Assembly: GCA_958295925.1 (NCBI GenBank) | Contig: CATQHL010000001.1 | Coordinates: 1,375,753 to 1,439,752 of the forward strand | DNA length: 64,000 bases | Reading direction: 5' to 3' | DNA from: an uncultured Acidimicrobiales bacterium | Lineage (GTDB): Bacteria > Actinomycetota > Acidimicrobiia > Acidimicrobiales > CATQHL01 | In this document: positions 1 to 7,519 of the stretch, in pieces | Position numbering within the stretch: position 1 is the first letter of the stretch | Layout: every line of letters starts with the position of its first letter | Notes under the pieces: generated by a model | Told to the model about the DNA's origin: nothing | The model's input: the letters and a program-made list of their open reading frames with translations, nothing else | The model's database searches: none | Made by a program: the position numbers and the translations under genes

Positions 1-627
1 GCGGTAGGCAGCGCCGGCGATGAACTGGTTCCTGCCATCGCCGCCCGCCTCGACAAGGTGCAGGTCGGCCCGGGCGACGACCCCGACTCCGAGATGGGGC
101 CGCTGATTACCTGTGAGCACAGAGACAGGGTGGCTGGCTATGTCGAGGGCGCAGCCGCGGCGGGAGCGACGGTTGTGCGGGACGGAAGAAACGACGAAGT
201 CTGCGATTCCCGGGGATTTTTCCTGGGCCCCTGCCTGCTCGACGACGTGGACGCCGAAATGGACTGCTATCGCGACGAGATATTCGGCCCGGTGCTGTGT
301 GTGCTGCGGGTTGACGCATACGACGAGGCGGTGCGCCTCATTGGGGAGAACCCCTGGGGCAACGGTGCAGCCATCTTCACCCGGGACGGCGGGGCCGCTA
401 GGCGGTTTCAGCTTGAGGCCGCAGCAGGAATGGTGGGCGTCAACGTGCCCATTCCCGTGCCGGTCGCCTACTACTCCTTCGGTGGCTGGAAAGGATCGCT
501 CTTCGGGGATTTGCACATGTACGGGCCGGAGGGAGTCGATTTCTACACCCGAACCAAGGTCGTCACCGCACGGTGGCCGGACCCTTCCACGAGCACCGTG
601 GACCTGGGATTTCCCAAGAACCGCTGA
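1..627 (+). CDS. mmsA: Methylmalonate-semialdehyde dehydrogenase (CoA-acylating), 3' part
   Basis: The reading frame is open from base 1 to the TGA at 625-627, so the gene begins outside the window; about 208 C-terminal residues of a roughly 490-residue family are visible. The segment EIFGPVLCVLR is the conserved aldehyde dehydrogenase motif near the active site, and the tail with VNVPIPVPVAYYSFGGWKG and FYTRTKVVTARWP is typical of MmsA rather than of general aldehyde dehydrogenases. The family converts methylmalonate or malonate semialdehyde plus CoA and NAD to propionyl- or acetyl-CoA, in valine, inositol, beta-alanine or pyrimidine breakdown. The catalytic cysteine lies upstream of the window. 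The next gene starts 22 bases downstream, so co-transcription is likely. Confidence 0.9.
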   Translation, partial: AVGSAGDELVPAIAARLDKVQVGPGDDPDSEMGPLITCEHRDRVAGYVEGAAAAGATVVRDGRNDEVCDSRGFFLGPCLLDDVDAEMDCYRDEIFGPVLCVLRVDAYDEAVRLIGENPWGNGAAIFTRDGGAARRFQLEAAAGMVGVNVPIPVPVAYYSFGGWKGSLFGDLHMYGPEGVDFYTRTKVVTARWPDPSTSTVDLGFPKNR

Positions 628-649
628 GATACGAGGAAGGCGACGCGCT

Positions 650-1654
650 ATGGACTTTGGAGTTGTCCTGCAATCCGACCCGCCCGTTTGGAGGGTGGTT
701 GATCTCACCCGTCGGGCGGAGACTCTGGGGTTCAGCCACGCCTACACCTTCGACTCGCACATTCTTTGGCAGGAGCCGTTCGTGATCTATTCGCTCATGC
801 TGGACGCAACCCACCGCATGAAGGTGGGCCCCATGGTCACCAACCCCGGCACCCGGGACTGGACTGTCACGGCGTCGCTCTTTGCCACGCTCAACGACGC
901 CTTCGGGGAGCGGACGGTCTGCGGCATCGGCCGCGGCGACTCGGCCTTGCGGGTCATCGGACACCCCCCCTGCAGCCTTGCGGCGCTCTCCGAGGCCATG
1001 ACGGTGATCAAGGAACTGACCGAAGGCCGAGAGGTTGACTTTGGTGGAACGACCGTCCGCCTCCCTTGGCGGCGCGCCGGCAGCCTGCCTGTCTGGATGG
1101 CCGGCTATGGGCCTAAGGCACTGGCTCTCTGCGGACGCCAAGCCGACGGGTTCATCCTTCAGCTTGCCGACCCTGCCATCGCCGCCTGGACAATCGGTGC
1201 TGTGAGGCAGGCCGCGGAGGAAGCCGGCCGAGACCCCGCAGAGCTTTCGATTTGCGTTGCCGCCCCGGCTTATGTGGGAGACGATCTGGATCATCAACGG
1301 AGTCAGGTTCGGTGGTTCGGTGGCATGGTGGGCAACCATGTGGCCGAACTGGTTCGGCGCTACGGCGCAGGCGGCGCCAAAGTGCCAAGGGCGCTCACAG
1401 ATTACATAGAGGGGAGAAGCGGTTACGACTACGGGGAGCATGGCCGAGCAGGCAACGTGCACACTGAGTTCGTGGAGGACTCAGTGGTGGACCGGTTTTG
1501 CATCCTGGGGCCGCCGGAGGCTCACATCGAGCGGCTGGAAGAGTTGCGCGAACTGGGAGTGGGGCAGTTTGCCGTATACCTTATGCACGATGAGCCCGAC
1601 GAAACGTTGACCGCCTATGGAAATCTGGTGATACCGGCGATCCAGAGTGGCTGA
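650..1654 (+). CDS. LLM-class flavin-dependent (F420-type) oxidoreductase
   Basis: A 334-residue luciferase-like monooxygenase fold protein. The N-terminus MDFGVVLQSDPP and the segments HAYTFDSH, VGPMVTNPGTRD and GRGDSALRVIG match the F420-dependent branch of the LLM superfamily. The ATG at 650 is chosen because it follows a GAGGAAGG ribosome binding site and because homology starts there; the frame is open further upstream but overlaps mmsA without resembling anything. Family members use reduced F420 or FMN on varied substrates, and the substrate here cannot be read from sequence. Its place between mmsA and a binding lipoprotein suggests a catabolic operon, perhaps for a pyrimidine-like or other heterocyclic compound (inference). 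Confidence 0.85.
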   Translation: MDFGVVLQSDPPVWRVVDLTRRAETLGFSHAYTFDSHILWQEPFVIYSLMLDATHRMKVGPMVTNPGTRDWTVTASLFATLNDAFGERTVCGIGRGDSALRVIGHPPCSLAALSEAMTVIKELTEGREVDFGGTTVRLPWRRAGSLPVWMAGYGPKALALCGRQADGFILQLADPAIAAWTIGAVRQAAEEAGRDPAELSICVAAPAYVGDDLDHQRSQVRWFGGMVGNHVAELVRRYGAGGAKVPRALTDYIEGRSGYDYGEHGRAGNVHTEFVEDSVVDRFCILGPPEAHIERLEELRELGVGQFAVYLMHDEPDETLTAYGNLVIPAIQSG

Positions 1655-1666
1655 AGGAGGCAGATC

Positions 1667-2854
1667 GTGAACTATCGGCAAACGTCAATGAGGCTTCTTC
1701 TTGCGTTGGGGGCGTTGTTGCTGCTGGGGGCAGCCTGTGGGGGATCGGGGCCTGAAGCCCAATCCCCTCCCGAAGCGCCTTCCGCAGACGCCGGGGCGTC
1801 CCCCGAATCCACCTCCGCAACAACAACGGATTGCACCGACCCAACCGAAGTGGTTCTGCAGAGTCTGTGGTTAGCCCAGTCGCAGTTCGCCGGCTACTAC
1901 GCAGCGCTTGACCAGGGGTTCTACGAAGACCTGTGCCTCGACGTGGCCATCCTGGAAAGAAGCCAGGACATTGTCCCGATTTCTGTGCTGAACTCCGGCG
2001 GCGCCGACTTCGCAGTGTCAGGGGTACCCATGGCGCTGGTGCCGCGCTCTGAGGGGGCCAACGTGGTCAATATCGCCCAGATATTTGAGCGCAGCGCCAC
2101 GCTGCAGGTTTCCTGGGCAGATTCCGGCATTCGTTCTGTGGAAGATCTGCGCGGCAAGACGGTGGGCCACTGGGGCTCTGGATACGAATTTGAATTGCTC
2201 GCAGGTCTTCGACGCAACGGAATCGATCCCGCCTCAGATGTCACCCTCGTGCAGCAGAATTTTGACATGTCGGCCTTTTTAAACAGGGAGGTCGACGCAG
2301 CTCAGGCGATGATCTACAACGAGTACGCGCAAGTGCTGGAGGCCGTCAATCCGGATACTGGCGACCTGTACCAGCCTGAAGACCTGCTGATCATCGATTG
2401 GAATGATGTCGGCACGGCAATGCTTCATGACGGCATCTGGGCGGACGCCGCCCGTCTGGAAAGCGATCCCGAGTATCGAGACACCGCCAGGCGTTTAGTC
2501 CAGGCTTCGCTTGCTGGTTGGATCTGGTGCAGGGACAACTCGGACGCTTGCGTAGAAGTGGTGCTCGACAACGCCCCGACCTTGGGCCGTTCGCACCAGA
2601 CTTGGCAACTCAACGAGATCAACGCGTTGATTTGGCCGTCTACCAACGGCATAGGCGTCATGGTGGAGGATCTCTGGGATCAGACCATTGACATTGCGGT
2701 TGCTGAGGAAATCCTGCCTGAGCCTCCTTCGGCCGGCGCTTATCGAGTGGACATCGTCGAGGAGGCCATTGCGGGTCTCAAAGCCGAGGGCCTCGACGTT
2801 ATTGCGTCGGATTGGGCGCGCTCAGATGTTGAATTGCGTGAAGGCGGCGAATGA
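1667..2854 (+). CDS. NMT1/THI5-type ABC substrate-binding lipoprotein
   Basis: A 395-residue exported lipoprotein: a short charged N-terminus, a hydrophobic stretch and the lipobox LGAAC, then a Ser/Pro/Thr-rich linker. The mature domain begins LQSLWLAQSQFAGYYAALDQ, typical of NMT1/THI5-like (SsuA/thiamine-precursor type) binding proteins, which hand small aromatic or sulfonated solutes to an ABC permease. The GTG at 1667 has an AAGGAGG site six bases upstream that overlaps the stop region of the LLM gene; an in-frame ATG at 1688 is an alternative. No permease or ATPase follows, because tRNA-Ser comes next, so the partner genes must lie elsewhere, possibly left of the window. Confidence 0.85.
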   Translation: MNYRQTSMRLLLALGALLLLGAACGGSGPEAQSPPEAPSADAGASPESTSATTTDCTDPTEVVLQSLWLAQSQFAGYYAALDQGFYEDLCLDVAILERSQDIVPISVLNSGGADFAVSGVPMALVPRSEGANVVNIAQIFERSATLQVSWADSGIRSVEDLRGKTVGHWGSGYEFELLAGLRRNGIDPASDVTLVQQNFDMSAFLNREVDAAQAMIYNEYAQVLEAVNPDTGDLYQPEDLLIIDWNDVGTAMLHDGIWADAARLESDPEYRDTARRLVQASLAGWIWCRDNSDACVEVVLDNAPTLGRSHQTWQLNEINALIWPSTNGIGVMVEDLWDQTIDIAVAEEILPEPPSAGAYRVDIVEEAIAGLKAEGLDVIASDWARSDVELREGGE

Positions 2855-2877
2855 CCAGCGAATGAGGTCTTTCCCGC

Positions 2878-2980
2878 ATGGTCGCAGCCAGTCAGCCCCT
2901 TCGATGAGACAATGGCGGAGACGGTGGCGGGGTTACCGGTGCTTTCGGATGGTCGCAGCCTTTCAGCCTCTTCGATGGAG
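2878..2980. repeat. Degenerate 32-bp direct repeat pair, 71-bp period
   Basis: Two related copies start at 2878 and 2949. Both begin ATGGTCGCAGCC and share TCAGCC, CTTCGATG at the same spacing. The 169-base gap between the binding-protein gene and tRNA-Ser holds nothing else that I recognise. The repeat length and spacing resemble a two-unit CRISPR remnant, but the copies differ at several positions and there is no third unit, so this is only a described repeat. Confidence 0.5.
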
Positions 2981-3023
2981 GTCAAGCCCTCCACCTCGCT
3001 GGTGATAGCCTGGATGCGAAAGA

Positions 3024-3114
3024 GGAGAGGTGGCCGAGTCCGGTTGAAGGCGCTCCCCTGCTAAGGGAGTAAGGGCATGACAGTTCTTCGTGGGTTCAAA
3101 TCCCACCCTCTCCG
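3024..3114 (+). tRNA. tRNA-Ser(GCT)
   Basis: A 91-nt class II tRNA. The acceptor arms GGAGAGG and CCTCTCC pair fully, the discriminator is G at 3114, the anticodon loop CTGCTAA gives GCT, a long variable arm is present and the T loop reads GGTTCAAATCC. CCA is not encoded. It reads AGC/AGU codons. Confidence 0.95.
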
Positions 3115-3139
3115 CTCAAAACCCAGGTGCGAGCGGCTT

Positions 3140-4069
3140 TCAAAGCGCCTCAAGCATCCGTCGGCACATCTGAGAATCGGGGAAGGAACTCTGCGTGCCA
3201 GATTGTTTCACGCTGCTCGATGCGGCCGCCACCGCTAGGCGCATGGCGCTGCTTTCCTCTAATCCGGCGGCCAAGGCGTAGGCAAAACTACCCACGAAGG
3301 CGTCGCCTGCGCCAGTGGTGTCTACCGCCTCTGTCGCCGGGGCAGGCTCCCTGAGAACCTGCCCGTCCTCGCAGAGAAGGGCTGCACCTGCCTCGCCCAA
3401 GGTAACCAGCAGCCTGCAACCGGTATCGGCTGCCACCCGTCTCAACGCGTCATCGGTGGCGACATCCGCTATGTCGTCTCCTGCAAGCGTTGAGAACTCA
3501 ACCTCGTTGGGTATGAGCCAGTCGGCTGCAGCCTGAAGCTCCGGGAACAGCCGAGCGCCAGGCGCCGGGTTCAGAATCGTGACCGCCCCCCTCTCGCGGC
3601 CTGCCTGAAGGGCTGCGGCGGTCGCTTCCTGTGGCGTCTCCAGCTGACCCAGCACCACCGCCGGCTGGCGGCCTTCCCCGACGGCGTCGGCCGCCAACTC
3701 GCGACTTAGATGGTCGTTGGCGCCGGGCACGATGATGATCCGGTTCATGCCCTCTGCATCCACCCAGATTGGCGCCACGCCGCTGGGCGCGTCTACCTTC
3801 ACGACGTGCTTTGTATCGATGCCGCGCTCCGCGAAGTTGGCGATTGCCGCCTCCCCGTAAGCGTCGTAGCCCACACAGCAGACCATGGTGACATCGGCTC
3901 CCCACAGGCTTGCCATTACCGCTTGGTTCGCCCCTTTGCCACCGAAGCCTGTTTGAAACGACTTTCCAACCAGCGTCTCTCCCGGGCCAGGGATGCGTTC
4001 GGCGAACGCCACCAGGTCGGTCATTGTGCTGCCCACGACCACAATGCGCGGCGCTCTGGATCTAGTCAA
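3140..4069 (-). CDS. rbsK: Ribokinase (PfkB family)
   Basis: A 309-residue PfkB-family sugar kinase that phosphorylates D-ribose to ribose 5-phosphate in the cytoplasm. The first family signature, GFGGKGANQAVMAS, lies near residues 41-54, and the second, DTTGAGDAFVGSFAYAL, carries the catalytic aspartate and the ATP-site anion hole in the C-terminal third. The N-terminal VVVGSTMTDLVAF and the general length fit ribokinase better than fructokinase or adenosine kinase. No ribose transporter or LacI regulator is adjacent; the next gene on the same strand is an unrelated VOC protein 83 bases upstream. Another pentose or nucleoside kinase specificity cannot be excluded. Confidence 0.85.
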   Translation of the reverse strand: MTRSRAPRIVVVGSTMTDLVAFAERIPGPGETLVGKSFQTGFGGKGANQAVMASLWGADVTMVCCVGYDAYGEAAIANFAERGIDTKHVVKVDAPSGVAPIWVDAEGMNRIIIVPGANDHLSRELAADAVGEGRQPAVVLGQLETPQEATAAALQAGRERGAVTILNPAPGARLFPELQAAADWLIPNEVEFSTLAGDDIADVATDDALRRVAADTGCRLLVTLGEAGAALLCEDGQVLREPAPATEAVDTTGAGDAFVGSFAYALAAGLEESSAMRLAVAAASSSVKQSGTQSSFPDSQMCRRMLEAL

Positions 4070-4152
4070 GGCCTCAGTCGTCTAGACGCGCGACGCTTGC
4101 TGGCGTGCTGTTCAATGACGGGCGGTGTCTGCCCTTGGGCAGATGAGTTGCG

Positions 4153-5004
4153 CTACACCCCGCTGCGGGAGGCCACCCCCTCGGCCGCTTCGTCGCTGCG
4201 ATCGGGCTGTTCAAACATGTGGATGATGGTGAAGGTGGCGCCTTGCGGGTCTTGGACAACCGAGAAGCGCCCTGGCGGGATGTTGGTGGGCGGTACGCAA
4301 ACCGTCCCTCCCAACTCGGTCACCTTTGCCGCAGAGGCGTCGCAGTCGTCAACGGCAAAATAGGTCATCCAGTGCGGCGGTATTTCCGCCGGCCAGTTCT
4401 CGTCCATGCGGATCATCCCTCCCACCATGTCGGAGAAGTCCGTGCTGCCCCCAAGCGTCCAGCCGTGATAATCGTACGGTGGATTGGCGTCGGGGTCGCC
4501 CACCTGTACTGCCCCCCAGCTGAAGATCTTCCCGTAGAACTGCTTGGCCGCTTCCGTGTCGCGGGTCGTCAACTCGCTCCAGCAGAAAGCGCCGTGCTCG
4601 TTGACGATTTCAGCTCCGATATGGTCGCCGGGCTGCCAAATTGAAAAGACAGCCCCGGTCGGATCAGTGATGACGGCCATGCGGCCGGCTTCAAGCACAT
4701 CGCAGCCTTCCATGCAGATCACCCCACCCGATTCGCGGGCTGTCGTAACCGTGTCGTCGACATTCTCGACGGTTACGTAGGTGCCCCAGCACGGGCCGGG
4801 CATGTCGTCGACCATCTGCATGCATCCGGCCACGGCGTGTTCCCCCAGCATGAACACCATGTAGCCAAATGCCCTGGGGTCTTTCTCCGGCTCTCCAGTC
4901 CAGCCAAAGAGATCGCCGTAGAAGGCTCTTGCGCCCTCCCGGTCGGTGGTGGAGAGGTCAACCCAAGAGGGAGTTCCATGTTGGTAGGCAGTGCGCGTTG
5001 GCAT
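4153..5004 (-). CDS. Double VOC (glyoxalase/bleomycin-resistance fold) protein, Cfp30B-like
   Basis: A 283-residue protein made of two VOC domains, roughly residues 10-130 and 145-270. Repeated features are HGTPSWVDLSTTD and AFCWSELTTRD at the domain starts and DPTGAVFSIWQ and DPQGATFTII at their ends. This two-domain layout matches the actinobacterial 27-kDa antigen Cfp30B group, whose enzymatic role is poorly defined. The ATG at 5004 is preceded by an AGGAAAGG site; the frame continues upstream, but that part is antisense to the divergent queuosine-salvage gene. It diverges from that gene with an 87-base gap that probably holds both promoters. Confidence 0.8.
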   Translation of the reverse strand: MPTRTAYQHGTPSWVDLSTTDREGARAFYGDLFGWTGEPEKDPRAFGYMVFMLGEHAVAGCMQMVDDMPGPCWGTYVTVENVDDTVTTARESGGVICMEGCDVLEAGRMAVITDPTGAVFSIWQPGDHIGAEIVNEHGAFCWSELTTRDTEAAKQFYGKIFSWGAVQVGDPDANPPYDYHGWTLGGSTDFSDMVGGMIRMDENWPAEIPPHWMTYFAVDDCDASAAKVTELGGTVCVPPTNIPPGRFSVVQDPQGATFTIIHMFEQPDRSDEAAEGVASRSGV

Positions 5005-5091
5005 GTCTTTCCTTTCCTGCTTGTCGTATCTTGACCTTATTCTGTCGCCAACCAGACGGCATTTTGGCTGCTCAACGGAAAGGACCCTCAA

Positions 5092-6138
5092 ATGATCAAC
5101 GCCGGAGACGCAGGCGTCGCTGGAGGCAGTGGTGCGGCGGGTGGCCCGCAGTTGTGGGAATCCGAGGTGATGCGCTCGCTGCGCCCTGTCCTTGAGGCGT
5201 CTAGCCACGTGCAGACTTCCCTCGCAGGCATAGAAAAAGTGGCCTCCTGGCTGGCGTATGAGGGCTTCGAGTTCCCCGCGGGGCCTATCGATGGGGCGCT
5301 CGGCGGGCACGACACCGCCGAGCGCCTCATCGACGTCTACTTCTTTTACGGGATTATGAACTTCGCCTTCACCGACTTCGACACGGGCGTTAAGTTCTCC
5401 ACTGAATACCGGGGAGCCACCTGGTCGGATTCGATGGCGATGTTCGCCTGTGCGCACCGCGCCCTCGAAGGAGGGGTTCGCCTTTACGACGGGCGCTACT
5501 GGGCCGAGATGACCTCTGCCGACCTCGCCGCCGTCTTTTCAGGCAACATCCCGATTCCGATGCCTGCCGAGCGGCTGCGGATTCTGAACGAGGTGGGAGC
5601 GACCCTGGCACGTGACTACGGCGGATACCCCCACCGCTTCGTGCGCGACTGCGCCTCGCAGCTGTACGCCGATGGCGACGGCTTGCTCGAGCGCCTGGCA
5701 GCGGAGTTTCCCCGCTTCGATGACACCAGCATCTTTAGGGGCAATCCAGTGCAGTTCCACAAGCTGTCGCAGCTGTTTTGCTGGACGCTGCATATGCCGC
5801 TGGCGCTCTCCGGCGACTTCGCAGTTGCCGACTTGACTCGCATGACGGCGTTCGCTGACTACATCCTGCCTGTGGCGCTGCGGTCGCTGGGAATTCAGTC
5901 CTACACCCCAGAACTGGCGGCTGCAATCGACTCCGGAGTGCACATTGCCGCCGGAGGCGAGCAGGAGGTTGAGATACGCGCTCACACTTTGTATGCGATG
6001 GGGTTGCTCACAGACTCTGTGAACCGGCTCCGCCCTGCCTCCATGGATGTGATCGTTCCCCAGGTTGACCTGCGACTCTGGCGGGCCTACCACGCCACGC
6101 ACCGCCCGCATCACCTCACCCGAACGATCTTGTATTGA
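5092..6138 (+). CDS. Queuosine salvage protein, Qng1/DUF2419 family (queuosine 5'-phosphate N-glycosylase)
   Basis: A 348-residue cytoplasmic protein. The region around residues 220-262, FHKLSQLFCWTLHM followed by LTRMTAFADYILPVALR, matches the DUF2419/Qng1 signature in which an aspartate-centred pocket cleaves queuosine 5'-monophosphate to queuine and ribose phosphate. The N-terminal VQTSLAGIEKVASWLAYEG and YFFYGIMNFAFTDFD also fit the family. The released queuine would be inserted by a Tgt enzyme at G34 of tRNA-Asp, -Asn, -His and -Tyr; no tgt or queuine transporter lies in this window. It is more common in eukaryotes than in actinobacteria. Identification is from motifs only. Confidence 0.75.
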   Translation: MINAGDAGVAGGSGAAGGPQLWESEVMRSLRPVLEASSHVQTSLAGIEKVASWLAYEGFEFPAGPIDGALGGHDTAERLIDVYFFYGIMNFAFTDFDTGVKFSTEYRGATWSDSMAMFACAHRALEGGVRLYDGRYWAEMTSADLAAVFSGNIPIPMPAERLRILNEVGATLARDYGGYPHRFVRDCASQLYADGDGLLERLAAEFPRFDDTSIFRGNPVQFHKLSQLFCWTLHMPLALSGDFAVADLTRMTAFADYILPVALRSLGIQSYTPELAAAIDSGVHIAAGGEQEVEIRAHTLYAMGLLTDSVNRLRPASMDVIVPQVDLRLWRAYHATHRPHHLTRTILY

Positions 6139-6224
6139 GATGCGCCTGTATCTCCACGAGCCGCCGATGCCTGCCAGGCGCCCACCGCCCGCCAACGCGA
6201 ATCGGTTCAGTGGGCGCTGCCACG

Positions 6225-6253
6225 TTGCTGTTAAGTAAACTTAACTCTATATT
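6225..6253 (+). promoter_or_regulatory. Promoter with operator-like spacer
   Basis: A -35 TTGCTG (6225-6230) and a -10 TATATT (6248-6253) are separated by exactly 17 bases. The spacer holds most of the perfect palindrome GTTAAGTAAACTTAAC (6230-6245). The surroundings are strikingly AT-rich for this genome. Transcription would start near 6260 and enter the gene remnant at 6269. Confidence 0.55.
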
Positions 6254-6269
6254 GTTAAGTATTATTAAC
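6230..6269. promoter_or_regulatory. Tandem operator-like palindromes
   Basis: The first site, GTTAAGTAAACTTAAC (6230-6245), is a perfect 16-base palindrome. The second, GTTAAGTATTATTAAC (6254-6269), repeats the left half exactly and the right half imperfectly, 24 bases (just over two helical turns) downstream. One lies inside the promoter spacer and one at the expected start point, which is the usual arrangement for a dimeric repressor. The cognate regulator is not identifiable in the window. Confidence 0.5.
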
Positions 6270-6505
6270 CGCACTGGCAGACCGCCGTCGCCTCAACCCG
6301 TCCCGATCTGATTCACGCAACCGCCCACCTGATCGCAGACCGCTACCGCGAACTCGGGGTGGACAATCCCGAAGTGCGCGCCAATGCCTGGGTGGCCATG
6401 AACGGCCGTCCGTCGAAACGAATCGTGGATCCCGCAATTGACTTGACGACGATGAAGCGGTCGTTGGCAGGGGCCGACTGGATTCTTCCCCAAGCTGACC
6501 ACTAG
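6269..6505 (+). pseudogene. Remnant of HTTM / vitamin K-dependent gamma-carboxylase-like gene (C-terminus only)
   Basis: An open frame follows a TAA at 6266-6268, has no plausible start codon and ends with TAG at 6503-6505. Its 78 residues include TRPDLIHATAHLIADRYREL, VRANAWVAMNGRPSKR, IVDPAIDL and ADWILP, which correspond to the extreme C-terminus of HTTM-domain gamma-carboxylase-like membrane proteins (usually over 400 residues). The membrane domain is wholly missing, so this is a deletion remnant. The junction coincides with the operator region at 6230-6269, which may have belonged to another gene before the deletion. Confidence 0.65.
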
Positions 6506-6530
6506 GCGGGATGCCCCCACTCGTCTAGTG

Positions 6531-6618
6531 CGGAGGGTGTGGGATTCGAACCCACGGTGACCACGTGGGCCACAACGGCTTTCGAGGCCGCCCCATTCGT
6601 CCGCTCTGGCAACCCTCC
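6531..6618 (-). tRNA. tRNA-Ser(CGA)
   Basis: An 88-nt class II tRNA on the minus strand. Acceptor GGAGGGT pairs with its 3' partner, the anticodon stem-loop CGGCCTCGAAAGCCG gives CGA, a long variable arm is present and the T loop is GGTTCGAATCC. It reads UCG. Confidence 0.95.
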
Positions 6619-6669
6619 AGTCAAAACGCTACTGCGACAAGTTCATGCCGACGCCGCCCAACTTCAGCC

Positions 6670-7137
6670 TCAGCCCCCCCGCCGGCTCGCAAAAAACGTC
6701 CTAAGCATGCCAGCGCACTCTTGGGCCAGCATCCCTCCCGAAACCTCCATCTCGTGGTTGAGGCGGGGGTCGGCAGCAAGGTTGTAAAGCGATCCACAGG
6801 CGCCCGCTTTGGGGTCGTCGGCGCCGAAGACGATGCGAGCGACCCGAGCCGAGAGTGCCGCTCCGGCGCACATCGGGCAGGGCTCCAGGGTGCTGACCAG
6901 CGTTGAATCCTCTAGCCGCCAGCCCCTTGCGCCAGCCGCAGCGTCGCGGAGCGCAAGCATCTCGGCGTGAGCGGTGGGATCGCCCTGCAATTCGCGCTCG
7001 TTGTGCCGTCTGGCCACCACGACGCCCCCGGCCAGGACCACCGCCCCCACCGGTACGTCGCCGTGGACTGTCGCCGCCTCGGCCTCGGCGAGCGCAAGTC
7101 GCATCGCCGCGACTTCGAGTTCGTACTGGGCTTTCAT
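6670..7137 (-). CDS. tadA: tRNA-specific adenosine deaminase
   Basis: A 155-residue zinc deaminase that converts A34 to inosine in tRNA-Arg(ACG); that tRNA is also in this window at 20415-20489. The zinc site is visible as H57-A-E59, with E59 as the proton shuttle, and as P86-C87-P-M-C90. The ATG at 7137 is used because the frame upstream runs into tRNA-Ser. The gene sits between two tRNA-Ser genes and close to the SRP RNA gene. The length and both motifs are normal for bacterial TadA, and the final residues TFFASRRGG match the usual C-terminal helix. Confidence 0.95.
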   Translation of the reverse strand: MKAQYELEVAAMRLALAEAEAATVHGDVPVGAVVLAGGVVVARRHNERELQGDPTAHAEMLALRDAAAGARGWRLEDSTLVSTLEPCPMCAGAALSARVARIVFGADDPKAGACGSLYNLAADPRLNHEMEVSGGMLAQECAGMLRTFFASRRGG

Positions 7138-7149
7138 CGAATTGCTCAG

Positions 7150-7234
7150 CGGAGGGAGTGGGATTCGAACCCACGGTGGCCTAGACCACACACGCTCTCC
7201 AGGCGTGCCGAATCGTCCGCTCTCGCATCCCTCC
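7150..7234 (-). tRNA. tRNA-Ser(GGA)
   Basis: An 85-nt class II tRNA on the minus strand. Acceptor GGAGGGA, anticodon stem CACGC/GCGTG around loop CTGGAGA (anticodon GGA), a long variable arm and T loop GGTTCGAATCC. It lies 12 bases upstream of tadA on the same strand. Confidence 0.95.
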
Positions 7235-7280
7235 GGGACTCCCTGGACAAGAAGCGGGGATTCCTGTTATTCTAGGGAGG

Positions 7281-7407
7281 CGAGCACCTGTCCTGCCGGC
7301 CTTAACGGGTCCTGTGCGACCGGAGCCCGTGAACCGAGTCAGGGCCGGGAGGCAGCAGCTCTCAGCGGCAACCCCGGAGTGCCGCAGATCGCCTGTTCCG
7401 TGCTCGG
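7281..7407 (+). ncRNA. ffs: Signal recognition particle RNA, bacterial small type
   Basis: The conserved core GTGAACCGAGTCAGGGCCGG followed by GAGGCAGCAGC contains the asymmetric and symmetric internal loops that bind Ffh and the GGxR-type tetraloop region of helix 8. Outer arms pair: GAGCAC near 7282 with GTGCTC near 7400, and CCGG blocks close the middle of the rod. The boundaries are estimated from this pairing. The RNA joins Ffh to target membrane proteins co-translationally. Confidence 0.85.
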
Positions 7408-7519
7408 CAGTGTCAGGTGCTTCGCTGATGGTGGGGAGTGGCGGCCTCTTGCGTAAGTCAAGGAATACAATCCGCAGAGTGCTCCTGCAGCCACTTTTTC
7501 TCGAATAGGCGTCGAAGTC

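Noticed and set aside
113..649. N-terminal extension of the LLM oxidoreductase frame
   Set aside because: It overlaps mmsA in another frame, lacks homology, and a good ribosome binding site precedes the ATG at 650.
2878..2980. CRISPR array
   Set aside because: Only two diverged copies, no conserved repeat ends, no cas genes in the window; kept only as a repeat pair.
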